DNA of 64,000 nt, taken from assembly GCA_026545225.1 (NCBI GenBank), contig CM048848.1:45758806-45822805 (forward strand). The letters run 5' to 3'. Shown here in pieces: positions 49,044-61,758 of the stretch. A model generated the notes under the pieces. The model did no database searches. It was not told the origin of the DNA and saw only the letters and a program-made list of their open reading frames with translations. This DNA is from Cornus controversa (lineage: Eukaryota > Streptophyta > Magnoliopsida > Cornales > Cornaceae). Each line of letters begins with the position of its first letter. Position 1 is the first letter of the stretch. A program made the position numbers and the translations under genes.

Positions 49044-51949
49044 TGAAATACTCCCACAAAATTTCGCGCATGAGGTGGCCAATCTCATACACAAAATCTG
49101 AGAGGTACACACAACGGGTAGCAACAAGCATAAAGTACAACAGATAGAATGCAATAATAGTAAAATGGAATAGGAAAATCCCTCTAAATTAAAATAACTG
49201 CTAAATAAATAAATGTGTGTCTGGTAATACAATTTGGAAGTCCCGTAACCCAATGACCCCTTAACCAGAATGAACAATAGTTTGCAATCCTAAATTAAAA
49301 CCAATAACCAAAGTCTCCAAAAATTCATGGTTTGAATTCTTGAAGAAGAAGATAAATTCCTACATTGAGACTGATCAGAAGAGATGTCTGTCAGAACCAA
49401 CTATAGAACTCTATCCTCGCAGCGGAACCTGCCTAGGACTTGAAATATCAACAAAGTGGGTTAAACCAATGAACAATTTCTATCTACTACATCCCAATCA
49501 GAGAACGAATATACATACCCTCAGTATGAGGAACACAAGAGGAATATGTAGATATAACATACAAGTCGTTCCTTGTCCAGTTTATGTTTTTCAAAACAAC
49601 AGTCATCCTTTACAATGTTCCATCAAAACCCTTATTATGCAAAAGTTAACACATTCCTTAAATTTAATAGGAATAAAAATAAACATGTATAATATCAAGT
49701 ATAAGCAATTCTGACATGCCACCATTTTTATCCTTGAATACCTTAATAGGCATTGGCAATCCTGACGTGCCCATGTCAATCCTTATATGCCTCCTTTAAC
49801 TTTAAATACCTTAATGGGTATTGGCAATTCTGACACACCTATGGCAATCCTTACATGCCTCGACAATCCTTATATGTCTCCCAACCAACTTACAACATGA
49901 ATAAAATTAAGTGCATCATGATTTAATTTGCACAAAACAAAATGATTTAAATTATCCAGTATGCAATCATCACCATAAGGCAACTTGTTTGCAAATAAAT
50001 TATAACCAAGTATTTCATGGAAATTTATAATTTCAAAGAAAAATACAATCAAAGAAATAAAATAATACAATTATCCACTTTAGGAGCAAACACCCAATCA
50101 ATCCTCCAATATATCTAAAAATTCGAGGGAGTCAAATAGGTTTTTGGGCCTATTCTGTTCCTAAAATCATGTTTAATTATTCTGAAATTTTTTAAAAATT
50201 TTCAGAAAATTTTAAAATATTTTTCAAGTAATAGAAAATAAAACGTAGTTTTGAGTCATACTTTTAAAACCGATAAAACCATGAGGGAAACTCATTTCCA
50301 CCTGAAATTTAAAACACAAGTTTATTTTATCCCTATAAAGTTACTTAAATATTTTTAGAATTTTTTGAAAATTTTAAAATATTTTCAAAATAAAAGAAGG
50401 TGAAAAATCCAATTTTGAGACACTTTAAAAATTAATATAACCCCAAGGGGAGCTCATTTCTACATGAAATTTAAAACCCAACTTCAATTAACCCCTAGGA
50501 AGTTACACTAAGAATTTGAGAATTTTTTGGAAGTATAAAAGTATTTTTAAAAAAATGATTTTTTGAATTTTCAAGAATTTCCAAAAGTTTCAAAAAATTT
50601 TAAAAAATAGAAGGATAATTCGGAATGGGCCCATATTGGACCCAAAGGTGGGCCCCGGCGAGTGGGGCCCAAAAATGATTTCTTCGATACCAGCCGGCAC
50701 CATGTAATACTTCGCTCCAACACATGGTATGATATTGTCCATTTTGAGCCTAAGCCCGCACGATTTTGCTCTTAGATTTGACCCCAAAAGGCCTCATATC
50801 ATTTGAAGAGAATATACAACATATAAGCACATCCCCTTCTCCACACACAAACGATGTGAGATTAAGCACCCTATACCCTATCAGTGTGGTAGTTCAGCCC
50901 AGTGTCTCTTTTTGCACCCTCCCACATCACACCCATCTACAAGGGTTATTACACGCCATGTGCCTGCCAGGCGTGCGGGGAAGCGCCCTGTGTTGTGGCT
51001 TCTTCCCCAGCACGGCCAACAGAGCGCACAGAGCGCTGCTAGGGACTTTTCGACCAGCTTTGGCCATCGTTCACCTCTATTTTTGAACCATTCTTCTTCT
51101 CTTGACGTCGGCTACCTATTGGTGTAAAAAGCCTCATCTGAAATGGTCCGAATCAAAAACCCCCAATTCACAAGTTCTAGGGTTCTTCGCAAAAATTCCA
51201 AAATTAAAACCCAATTCATCAACGATTTGCTTTTCTAAGGGTCAATGGTTGTTTACCCAAGTAACCACAACATAACAGATTAGAAATTAACACCATGTAC
51301 AACCTAGATTCATGCTCATACTATTTTCATACATCATACACACATATCATATATATATAAATTCATACACCTATATGCAATTGGCAGAAATAAATCTCAT
51401 GAATTTCTTCAACAGTAAGCAACATCAAATACCATAAAAATAATATAAACAGAAATTTCAGAAATAATCATAGACTTAAAACCTAGACTATGCATACAGA
51501 TTCAAAGGGGAAGAGAAAAATTGAACTTGCCTCTTTGATAGTTTGAAACCTGTTCACCCGATTGCTCCTTCTCTCCCTTCTCTCTTTTGTTTACGCTATT
51601 AGTTTTTGTGCGTAAAAGCGAATGGCAGAAACGCTAGTCTCCTATTTTCTTTTGTCTTATTATTTTTTTCTAGAAAACTAAATAAAATAAAATAAAATAA
51701 AATATTATAACCATAACCCTAGCCCATCAACTTAAGCATACCCCTAGCCCAACCATTCCAGCCCAGATCCTTCATTAACCTAATCCAAAGTATTTAAAAA
51801 TTTTAAATCAAACAATACACAATCAATAAAATAATTCATATAAAATGATAAAAAAAATAAAGGCAAAGCAATTCACATGAAATAATAAAAGTAATATTAA
51901 GCAATTCAAATTTAAAAATAAATGACGTTAAAAATTCCGGGGTATTACA
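49044..51949 (-). mobile_element. Probable solo LTR of a gypsy (chromovirus-like) element
   Basis: Read on the minus strand it begins TGTAATACCCCGGAATTTTT, a start typical of Tekay/Del-like LTRs, and ends in a TATTTCA. The 5-bp tcatc sits directly outside both ends (49039-49043 and 51950-51954). No gag or pol lies within. After removing the nested TRIM LTR the length is about 2.65 kb, plausible for such LTRs. I assigned the left boundary from the TSD and the CA/TG ends only. Confidence 0.55.
50703..50953. mobile_element. Solo TRIM LTR nested in a larger LTR
   Basis: Starts TGTAATACTTCGCTCC and ends GGTTATTACA. The first roughly 180 bp match the LTRs of the TRIM at 11069-11575 (ggtatgatattgtcc, cacacaaacgatgtgagatt). 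Flanks are cacca and cgcca, a 5-bp duplication with one mismatch. The last 70 bp differ from the 11-kb family, so it is a related subfamily. Confidence 0.75.
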
Positions 51950-51954
51950 TCATC

Positions 51955-52900
51955 ACGACATCATCAACATAATGACGTCAAAATAATGTCACACCCCACT
52001 TACATAAATTCATTCGAAAACAACCGAATTCGGAAGAAATATCATTTTCCTATAAAAGTTAAATATAATCAAACATGAATGAAATATTTATTTTCAACAA
52101 ATAAATGCTCTAAATATGCTTTAAAAAAATTATTTTTTATTTTTCACTCATAAATGATAACTTTTTAAAGATATATTATTTTATTTTTTCGAAAGTTCAA
52201 GCAAATTCACACACATTGGGATTATGTACTTAAGAATATATTTTTATCCATCATCCTTGCCTAATCTCATATGAATGGGGGCAGTCACATGAATTTCATG
52301 CATCTTTTGTGAGAAAGACTCCTAAGAACATAGGAGATTTGAACGCCAAAGCGCAAGGCTACCTGAGCCTAGAGGAAGATGAAACAGTTTAACAGAAAAG
52401 GGTTGCTCTGATCAGCTTGAGCTCCAATCAAAAGACTGAACATCAAAACATAAAGGTCAAAGGGGAACCCCTATAGCCCCAAACAAGCCATTAAAGAAAC
52501 ATAAACATGAGGAAAATATCACACATTTGAAAACTACCTCAGCAAAGCTCTACCAAGAAAACAAGAACAGAGGGATATTTGAAATACCCCCATCGATCAG
52601 GATCCCAATGGAGTAGAGAGATCGCACCATGCATTGCGCTTTCTACAAGGACTTTGGTTACAATATAAAATAATGCAAGAATCTCAGGGGTCAGATAGAA
52701 ACAATAATGACCAAAGGTGGCCTAGCGGAATACATACTGAAGGAACATTTGTTGTAGCATGACTAACCCTTTTAAGAGCATAGAGGGGTAAGCCAGAATG
52801 CTCAACCTGTTCGAATGATTAATACCATCCATGGGTATTCAAATCAAGAAGATCAAAACACAAGTCAATCCCATATCCGACTAGCTAACAAGCTAGAAAG
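51955..52900. other. Retroelement-derived DNA, unresolved
   Basis: tgtcacaccccacttac near 51990 resembles the start of another LTR. From about 52320 the sequence has coding-like composition leading into the gypsy protease, possibly the end of a decayed gag, but no domain can be named. Confidence 0.35.
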
Positions 52901-52949
52901 TTGGGGGAAGTAAATTTAATCCAGAGCAAGGAATTAGAGGCTTAGATCA

Positions 52950-54365
52950 TCTTTAGTGATCGGGATCTGATGAAAGTGCAATTGCCCCACGAAAATCCCC
53001 TTGTAGCCAGCTTTCTATTATACAATTGCCTTATCAAAAGAGTGCTGATCGATGTAGGATCTAGCACAAACATCATGCCATTCAAACTCTTTGAGCAGCT
53101 GGAGATAGGGTCAGACCAGATTAAACTTGTCAAAAGTCCCCTCGTAGGGTTTCACGATCAAAGGGTTACCCCGGTCGGCTTAGTTATGCTTTCTATAACG
53201 GCAGCGTAAAGAACCTTGAAGGAACAATTTGTGATTGCAGACGTCTGTTTTTCTTATAACTTCATCATGGGGAGATGATGGATCCATAGGATACAGGGGG
53301 TCCCCTTTACCCTCCATCAGGTTATGAGGTGCATCATGCTGAACAAAAAAAAGGGCGATCGATCTCCTCAAAGAATGAGGAGACCATTCTTTGCTACCTC
53401 ATAGCTCTCAATGAGGAACAGAAGAAGGGAAAGCCAGATGTAGACGAAGATTCGCCATATCAATTTCTGAGACCTACCTCGCCATAAGCAGATGATAATG
53501 AGGAGACCATCTAAACCATAAAACCATTATAGGCTATACAACTCAATGACGCAGATAAAGAGAGCACCACTCAAATTGGATCACTCCAATATTCAGAAGA
53601 AAAAAAGGCATTGGCCGAATTCCTGGTGAAGAATGTAGATGTGTTTGCATGGAGTCACCTGGACATGCCAGTGATGAGTCCATCCATTACTAGTCATAGC
53701 CTGAACGTAGATCCAATGTTCCTTCTGGTAAAATAAAAACAGAGAAGGTTCACACTAGAGAGAAATAAGTAATAACAAAAGAAGTAAAACAACTCCTAGA
53801 TACAGGATTTATTAGGGAAATAAAATACACAGATTCATTCTCTAATGTAGTGGTGGTAAAAAAAAAATGGAAAATGGCAACTCAACATTGATTTCACCAA
53901 CTGAATAACGCTTGTTACCCATTCCTGAAGATTGATCAGATAGTAGATGCCACAGTGGGATATGAGCAGTTGATATTTCTTGATGAATACTCGGGGTTAA
54001 CCAGATACCAATGAACCCTAACGATGAAGAGAAAATATCCTTCGTCACCGAATAAGGAACTACTGCTATAAAGTAATGTTGTTTAGTTTGAAGAACGCTG
54101 GGCCACCTATCAACGGTTGATCAATAAAATCTTTAACAAGCAAAAGGGCCAGTTCCTCAGACACATGATTAACCGATCAGGGATTGAGGCAAGTCCCACA
54201 CATGCAATAGCCATTATTTAGAATCCATTGCCTAAGAATCACAGAGACGTGCAAGTTCTGATTGGGCGAATAACAACCCTTAACAGATTCATCTCTCGCT
54301 TCTCAGATAGGTGCAAACCTTTCTTCGATGCCATCATATTCCTCAATGAGGAAATTTGTGGCAGC
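52950..54365 (+). pseudogene. Ty3/gypsy pol pseudogene (protease and reverse transcriptase)
   Basis: Protease is readable at 52958-53210 (SDRDLMKVQLPHENPLVASF, then VLIDVGSSTNIM), where the usual catalytic D-T/Q/N-GS is DVGS. Reverse transcriptase follows in broken frames: FLVKNVDVFAWSHLDMP at about 53620, LLDTGFIREIKYTDSFSNVVV at about 53790-53855, and FVTEYGTYCYKVMLFSLKNAG with one frameshift at about 54032-54100. The connecting region toward RNase H has GRITTLNRFISRFSDRCKPFF at about 54266-54328. The frame is interrupted by multiple stops and frameshifts, and the YXDD motif is not readable. RNase H proper and integrase are missing. Phrases such as the protease context fit the Athila/Tat group. 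Confidence 0.88.
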
Positions 54366-54404
54366 TAGTTGCTAGCACGTGTCCCTTTAAATTATGCCCT
54401 ATAA

Positions 54405-55165
54405 ATTAGAGTTTTGGTCAAAAGAGTGTCTAGAATGGAAATGTGTTGATATTGTATTTTAACTTAGGGTTTTTAGATCCTACAATCATGATGGTGAGGT
54501 CTGTTTGTTAATTTGATGATCGATTTTGTCGGTCAAACTTTTGGGTTGACTATTTTTACCCTGATTTAGGGTTTTGGTCAACAGGCTGTGCGAAGTGGAA
54601 TGGGTCCATGATTATAATTTTTTAATGATTTTTAGACCTTACAAGCATGATGGTGAGGCTTGTGTGTTGATTCGATGATTGGTTTGTCGGTCAAACCTTT
54701 GGGTTAACCATTTTGACCTTGAGTTAGGCTTTTGGTCAATGGGATGTTCGGAGGGGAAGGGTCCATGATTATAATGTTTTCTAGGATTTTTTGGACCCTA
54801 TAATCATAATGGTGAGGTCTCTAAATCAACTTGATAATTGGTTTGTCGGTCAACCTTTTGGGTTAACCATTCTGTCCCTATTTTAGGGTTTGGTGGAATT
54901 GAACGCTCTGGAACAATTGTGATCCCCATGAATAATCTTTTCTGTGGTTTTTGACCCCTCTGGAATCATTGGTGAACTTGGTTTTTCGTTTGGACAAACG
55001 GATTCCAAACTGACTTTTTGAAATGATTGTTGTACCTTTATTTGTTTGAATTATGGTGCTCAGGTGGACATGTGACTCCCATGGATACTGTTTTCTAAGG
55101 TTTTGCATCCTAGTGAACATATTGGTGAAGTCTATTTGTTGATTTGATGGTCAGAATTGTAGTTG
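54405..55165. repeat. 160-bp tandem repeat, about five copies
   Basis: The phrase ttttggtca (or a variant) recurs at 54411, 54571, 54730, about 54889 and about 55050, a strict 160-bp period. Each unit also contains a gatggtgaggtctgtttgtt-like and a ttgtcggtcaaac-like segment. The first three units are the most alike and the last two are diverged. It directly follows the gypsy remnant. Confidence 0.9.
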
Positions 55166-56044
55166 TTTGGTTTGGCTACATTTGTGGGCCCATTCAACCA
55201 ATGTTTTGAGAAATGGGGTCTGAGCCCTGTGCTCATGATTCTATGATTCAGAATGAAAATTGGAGGTGAAAATGGGGGTCTAAAATAGATATATTTAATG
55301 TGAATCATTTGTATTGTTGACTCAAGAGTTGAGTCATGGTGTCATTATTTATAAAATATACTTTATGTCCATATTGCAATGGGCGATATGCATATGAGGT
55401 ATAATTCATAGATATTACATATTCATAAATATGTGTTTGCACTCTTGATAGAGTTGGTCACTCTAGTTAATCTACAACAGTGTAACATTTAGGTTTCTAT
55501 TTATGGATTGACTTATCTCAATATTTTAAAAAGGACTTGTACATGTTGGTGTGTATGACACATTGAACAGATTGAAAATATGTTGTAGAAATTATGATTG
55601 CTTAAGTCACTTATTGGTATTATGGGTTAGATCTAACGACCCTCAATCACTTTTAGCCATAAAATATTCTCTCTTCTCCTTTTTTGTATCATAAATTTTT
55701 TTCCTACATGTTACTGCCGGGGTGTGTTGGTGCACGTCTCACCGTCTAGTGGGAGAGAGATATGATCTTAGAGAGAGATTGTCATGTGTGGATGAGTTAC
55801 AGAGATATGATGATGTGTTGGTGGAGTTAGAGAAAAAAGAAGAGAGTGAATATTTGATTAGGTTTGTTTTGCTTTGACAAGTGAATGAGGTTATTTTTGT
55901 TATTTCATATAGGAGGTTGTTGAGGGGAAGACTGACATTTTGTTTGTTAAATATTACTTGGAGGAATTTTATTAATTTTATATGTGGAGAACATTTGTGT
56001 AACAGTCTCAAAAGGTGCTGAGGGCACTTTGGACCAAAACAATA
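55166..56044. other. Gene-free intergenic DNA
   Basis: No coding domain recognised. gccggggtgtgttgg near 55715 followed by a purine-rich gagagaga tract may be retroelement-derived. The 120-codon minus-strand frame ending at 56101 overlaps a transposable-element end and is not supported. Confidence 0.35.
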
Positions 56045-56053
56045 AACATTACC

Positions 56054-56574
56054 TAGAAAACATGGACACTTCACCGAGGGTGCCGTACTCGTGTCGGACA
56101 CTCGGACACTTCTCGGACACTTCTTAGAAGTGTCCTAACATTTTTCTTTTTAGGACACTTCTCGGACACTTCGTGGACATTTCTCGAACACTTCTTAAAT
56201 ACGTATCAGACACTTCATAGCAATGATGTATATTCAAATATTTCGAATGAAAATTATATGACACTAAGTTATGATTAAAATCTAAGCTAAATATGTGTAG
56301 AAGACTAAATAAGTCTGGTTCTTTAATTTATTCTAATCTATTTGTCTATTTTTATTTATAAGTTTGTTTGATTCTTAATTACTTGATGATGAATTGAAGT
56401 ATTTCTATAATGTAGTATTTCTTTATTAAATAATTAATATATATTAATATATTATATTATTATTTTATAGTCGTATCTTCGTTGTGTTCGTATTCTATTT
56501 TTTTAAAATTTTTCGTATCCCCATGTCCATGCCGTGTCGTACCCGTGTTTCGTGTCAGTATCCGTATTTCTTAG
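56054..56574. mobile_element. MULE-like short element, copy 1
   Basis: The left end TAGAAAACATGGACAC and right end GTATCCGTATTTCTTA are imperfect inverted repeats. The 9-bp aacattacc is found at 56045-56053 and 56575-56583, fitting a Mutator-type duplication. The left part reiterates tcggacacttc. The inverted relative at 61379-61758 shares the interior (gattagaataaattaaagaacc-like). Confidence 0.8.
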
Positions 56575-56677
56575 AACATTACCTATTCAATACTATTTTG
56601 TACGGTATTTGTGCTATTTTAAATTGTGCTTTCAAAAGTTGTTCAATTTAAAATTTTTCCTTTTTTTTTACCGGTAA

Positions 56678-56680
<3 letters not shown>

Positions 56681-56725
<45 letters not shown>
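56681..56725. repeat. (AT)n microsatellite
   Basis: Uninterrupted AT run of about 45 bp. Confidence 0.97.
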
Positions 56726-56730
<5 letters not shown>

Positions 56731-56869
56731 ATTACTGATGGAGTAATGATACCGAGACCAAAGTGATAATAGGGAAATGCACAATAGAATCTTGTAAAGT
56801 AGCTTTGAAAACCGGAAATAAGTGTCACGCACACACATTGCAGTACTTTTAGTTTAAGGAGGGACACCT

Positions 56870-57150
56870 AACTGAGATATTCTGCTGGCGAAGAACTAAA
56901 ATTAATATCATAATATGCGCAAAGCTCTCTAATTAACTGGTAAGTTTCTTCTTTACAAAATTATAAACCCTTAAGCTAATTTTTATAACGACTTTGTCCT
57001 TTGATGCAGAAATTGGCTGAACATTTGGAATTCACATGGTTCAAAAATTAATTAGAAACTAGCAAGAGATTAATTTTCTCTTTATACAGTGTGGAGACAG
57101 TTCAATTAGCTGGCCAAACTTCCTGAAGGACAAAGACACTAATACCTGTT
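56870..57150. repeat. Dispersed copy of block C from the 8-17 kb array
   Basis: gagatattctgctggcgaag and the following segments (ataacgactttgtcctttga, ttcacatggttcaaaaatta, gtgtggagacagttcaatta) parallel 13925-14130 and 16406-16610 in order and orientation. Confidence 0.7.
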
Positions 57151-58317
57151 CATAATTTATTAAAAAATTAGAAATAAATATTGAGTGCACTCGATGCACG
57201 ATATGTCGGACAATTATAGCCTTACGTGCACAACACAAACTGTGAGTCTATCATATGTGTTGAATTCACAATTCGTATTGTGAATGTAAAATTGTGATGT
57301 ATTGAATACATTGAATATCTCCTCGAAAACTAGTTAGATAAGATTTGCCGACTTTTTTTCTAGTTTTCGGTGGATTACATTCAAACTTCTTTATTTTGAG
57401 TACTTTAAGGTTTAGACAGAGTACTTCGATAAAATGGCTAATCTTTTTTATTAGGCAACAAAAAGTGTGTAACGGAACTTCGGTTAAACTTTATGACTCT
57501 CACCTTTCCAAGAAAAAGAGAAAGAACAGACACTTTGACTTTGGTGTCTATCTTCATATAATTTTTTTTATTTATTTTTATTTTTGTCATGACATCGGTT
57601 GATTTTTTAAGCAGAGGAAATATCATTCAACCACCGGTCTCAGTTGCGTAGATATAATTAATGATATTATTTTCAACACTCTCGATGCCTTTTGGCTTGT
57701 GGGAAATGCACCAAGTTATTTTTACTGATATTATTGTTAAAATTTTTTGGACTAATTTGGTATGCAAGAATAAAATAAAATATGAATGAATTGAAATAAA
57801 AAATAAAATCATCATTCTCATTCTAATATTTAACTCAAGATGTTAAAAAAATAGGGCATTTGGTCAACTTTAATTTAATTGCCCATCTAATTAAAACTTT
57901 CTAAATCAAGATTGATATAATCTGTTCTTTTCTTTTAGTCAAGATTAATATAATCTTATTTCTCCCAAAAATATATATATATAATCTTCTTTACAAAAAA
58001 AAAATTAATATACAATTGTTTATTAGAGATCATGCATATATATATATATTAATGATCATGAAGGTATATGAATATACACAACTATATTTATTGGAAGATG
58101 GATATTTGCACTCCACTTATCTATATTTACACTCCACTTGCCAATTTTTTAAAAATGAAATGACAAAAAAATTCATAAACTCATTAATACATCATCCTTT
58201 ATTTTATAATACCACAACTATCCTTTAATCATTTATATTATAAACTTCAGCTATTTTCACCTTCTTTACAAATAACTTTTTTTTTACGTCATTATTTTTT
58301 TAGGTATTTTTTTTTCT
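57151..58317. other. Gene-free AT-rich DNA
   Basis: No gene supported. Short frames here are low-complexity. The first part (57151-57330) contains attgtgaatgtaaaattgtg but no recognisable element end. Confidence 0.45.
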
Positions 58318-58780
58318 TTAACTTATCAAAAGAGAGAATTTATTCACTAGAGATCATCTTTTTTTGTATTTTTTTTTTGGTTCCTGTCAAAAGAGATAAT
58401 TTAATCAATAGAGATTTTTTTTTTTTTTTGGATACGATTAAAAAAGATACTTTATTCAAGAAAGATAACTTTTTTTTGCAACTTTTTTTTTGGGTCCAGT
58501 TAAAAAAGATAATTTCTTAAACAAAAATAATATTTTTTTAGGTTTTTTTTTGCATAGTATATATATATATATATATATTTTTTTTCATGTCAAAAGAGAT
58601 AATTTTTTTCAATAGAGATAACTTTTTTTGGGTTGTTTTTTTTTTTTTTTGGTTTCTGTAAAAAGAGAGAATTTATTCCACAGAGAGCACTTCTTTTACT
58701 TTTTTTTTTGGGTCCTATAAAAAAAAAGATAACCTTTTTGGGGGTTTTTTTTTTTTTGTATTTTTTTATCCCCTCTAAAG
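58318..58780. repeat. T-rich minisatellite, about seven units of 55-90 bp
   Basis: The core caaaagagataattta-tcaatagagat followed by a long T run recurs at about 58328, 58387, 58440, 58501, 58591, 58661 and 58720. One unit also contains an (AT)n tract (58558-58578). Units differ mostly in T-run length. Confidence 0.85.
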
Positions 58781-59189
58781 AGACCGAAAACATTTAAAAG
58801 ATGAGAAATAGAGAAAAGAATATCTTAAAGAATAGTTGTATAATTTGAAAAAATATAATCATTCACTTGTAAAGTTAGGGTGAAAGTGTAATTTCATATA
58901 ATATGAGAGTGCAAAAGTAAAAAAAAGGGAGTGTGAATCTCGTCTCTCTATTTATTTTCTGAATTCTTGTTGCGAATATGTTTCTGTGATTAAATTTTTT
59001 TTTTAATTTTCTCTCTATAACAATCAATTTCCTTTCATTGGCTTTTATTTACATGCATTAATAGGATTCTCCGTCAAATCTCACAAATTGTCACAGATTG
59101 AATATTCACACACAACAATATCTTTCTTCTTGCATAAAACCTGTCTTGTTTATTAAAAAGAAAGTAATTGTATAAAGAGAGAAAGAAAG

Positions 59190-59225
<36 letters not shown>

Positions 59226-60479
59226 AGAGAGAGAAATTTAACATACATACATATATAAGAGAGAGAGGCGGTCGGGTCGGTTCTTTTTTTCATAACTTGA
59301 ACATTTTTTTTTACTCCATACTTTTTAAGTGAAAATAGAATTATCATTCCTTAAATTTTCCGTTGAATGGTAAAATGATTTGAGGAATGGTGATTCCAAC
59401 TTGTAATTATGAAGCAAAAGAATAGAAATAAGGAAATTGAATCGACATTTCATTCTGATTCATTCTCACCTACCAAACGTAGTGGAAAACACAAAATTTT
59501 GATTTTCTATCTGGGCTGTTGAGCTCCTCTCTCTCACACGGCATTTTAGTTTAGAATAGCGACATAATGCAGGCGCAACTTGCCCCAAATATCAAAAAGC
59601 AGTTTAGTATTTTGGCAGACAATGAAAACATCTATTTTTCAATAATAAAATTCTAGGAATGATAAAAACATGGGCGGCTCAATCTGCGGCAGCCTAAAGG
59701 CCACTTAATTCCTTTTTCTTTTTAAAGTTTTTTATGTGAACATCCTTGCAGATTTTTATTTTTATATTTAAAGTTTATTCTATTCAATTTTTATGTGCAT
59801 CGTTTTAACAAATATAATGTAGTAATATATTAAAATTTGAGATAAAATTTTAATGATAGAAAGAAATTATCCTGTTACTACTCTCATGTAACTTTTTTAT
59901 TTTTTATGTTCACGGAGAATTTTCTTAGGTTTTAACTAGAGTTATGAATCTATCTAATTTATTTGATTTAAAAAATGTAAATTATCAAATTTAAATTTCT
60001 TTTTAGATAAAAAAAAAAACATTACAATCAATAAAGACATGAAATTATACTTACCTTTTTTATTTATTTTATTTTTCTATGCTATTACAGTAACAAGAAA
60101 TTAACACAATCGATTATGTCTCTCTAGAGACTTAAACGCTCGACATTTTATTTTAAAATGCGAAGAAGTTTCACTAGACTGTAACTCGTGGTATAATTAC
60201 TGGTATTCATAAATTTTACTTGTCCAACTACTAATTATGAATATAATTTCAAATACTTTTTATTATTCTTAAAAAATGTCAAAAAAAGAAAAAAATTAAT
60301 AGTAGTGTAATATGATACAATGTTCTTATATTTGATGAATTTTTGAATGAACGTGGTGTATGACTTAGTGTTAATTTAATTGTTTATATATCACCGTTGT
60401 ACGGCGAAGTGCTATGCTAGCTTCTACAATTATTTTTTCATTGCAGGAAGTGTTGTGTTTAAGTAGACAAGAGTAATAG
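58781..60479. other. Gene-free AT-rich DNA
   Basis: An (AT)n tract lies at 59191-59223. gaatggtgattcc...ctaccaaacgtag at 59383-59483 resembles a small MITE end. A fragment near 59671-59700 (gggcggctcaatctgcggc) resembles a hAT terminus. None could be delimited, and no gene is supported. Confidence 0.4.
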
Positions 60480-60690
60480 TTGTTATGTGTTAGTTGGTTG
60501 AAATGACTAGTATGGGTAACCAAATTAAATTAAATACAGAGTTATGATGCTATCCATAAAGAAATAGATAGATACAAGTGTTTAATCGGGTACGAGCGCA
60601 TGCTTTTACGTGTAAATATATTAGGACCACTTATATATGGACAATGGACGCCGTCTTCTTCTTCTTCTTCTTCTTCTTGGATAAAAAGTA
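60480..60690. repeat. Dispersed copy of blocks D and E, with (CTT)n
   Basis: gtaaccaaattaaattaaatacagagttatgatgctatcc matches the D block of the 8-17 kb array. Then aggaccacttatatatggac matches the start of E, which is interrupted by a (CTT)n tract at about 60652-60679. The rest of E appears at 62040-62240, so an insertion separates them. Confidence 0.75.
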
Positions 60691-60734
60691 TATACAGAAG
60701 AAATAAATGTACCTACCTTATATATGGATAGTGG

Positions 60735-61340
60735 CCCAGAGCAAAACTAGAACCTAACAGGAGCATGAGCGTCTGGCGAACCAAACATCACTGTAGCAAA
60801 TCAACCTATTGACTAAAATTGTGAGGCGGCTAAAATTGTGAGGCGCCGCAACTGTTAGCTAAGTGCTTTACGGGATTCCGCAAAACACATAGCCAATCCT
60901 GTAACAATTTTTAATTTTTTTTTTGTCTTTACTTTTATAAAAATTCATGCCATATATATATCATTTACTTAAATTGCAATAACTTTTATTACAAATTGAA
61001 TTTTTTTGATGAAAGTAATTTTGTTAGAAAGATAATTTCGAGAGCTTTAATTTGAGTACTACTTAGGCTATTATTTGACTTAAAACGAAAAAATTATGAA
61101 ATTTTCAAATTAAAAAAGTATAAAAAAATTAATATATATATATACATAAAATTTTAGATTAATTTAATTGTGTGTGTAGTGAAAATCTGGAGAATCTGAT
61201 GTAGAATCAAAATTTAGAGATCGTAAAATGCTGAGGTGACTGGCTAAAATGCTGAGATGACTGGCTAAAATTTAAATTTGGAGAACCATTTTTGGCCAAC
61301 CCACTATGGATGCCCTAAGAAGGTCTACCAATCTTATGAG
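60735..61340. repeat. Probable DNA-transposon fragment
   Basis: aatgctgaggtgactggct is tandemly duplicated at 61228-61270. The tail ggccaacccactatggatgccctaa (61294-61318) is a phrase typical of one end of small plant Harbinger-like or related elements. No matching opposite end was fixed. Confidence 0.35.
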
Positions 61341-61378
61341 CCCAAACCTATCTTAACAAATGCCCCTTCGACTTTCAT

Positions 61379-61758
61379 CTAGGAAGCATGGACACGGACA
61401 CGGACACAGAACAAGGATACTATATGACACGAATATGGCAATATAGAAAATTCTAAAAAAATAGGGCATGAACACGACGATGATATAACTATAAAATAAT
61501 AATATAATATATTAATTATTCAACAAAAAAAGACTACATTACAGAAATACTTCAATTTATTATCAAGTAATTAAGAACCAAACAAACTTATAAACAAAAA
61601 TAGATAAATAGATTAGAGAACCAAACTTATTTAGTCATTTACATATATATAGCTAGATTTTTAATCAGACCTTAGTCGCATATAATTTTTGAAATACTTG
61701 AATATATATCACTGCTATGAAGTGTCCGACACCCTCGGTGAAGTGTCCATACTTTTTA
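61379..61758. mobile_element. MULE-like short element, copy 2 (inverted relative to copy 1)
   Basis: The left end ctaggaagcatggacac and right end gtgtccatacttttta are inverted repeats. Flanks gactttcat and ggctttcat agree in 8 of 9 bases. The interior reads as the reverse complement of 56220-56570. It is shorter because the reiterated ggacacttc part is reduced. The 63-codon frame starting inside it has no family support. Confidence 0.7.

Noticed and set aside
50766-51127. Overlapping frames in a GC-rich patch
   Set aside because: They fall inside the nested TRIM and gypsy LTRs and change frame across the insertion boundary.
55739-56101. 120-codon minus-strand frame
   Set aside because: Its start lies inside the MULE-like element at 56054 and the rest has no motif.
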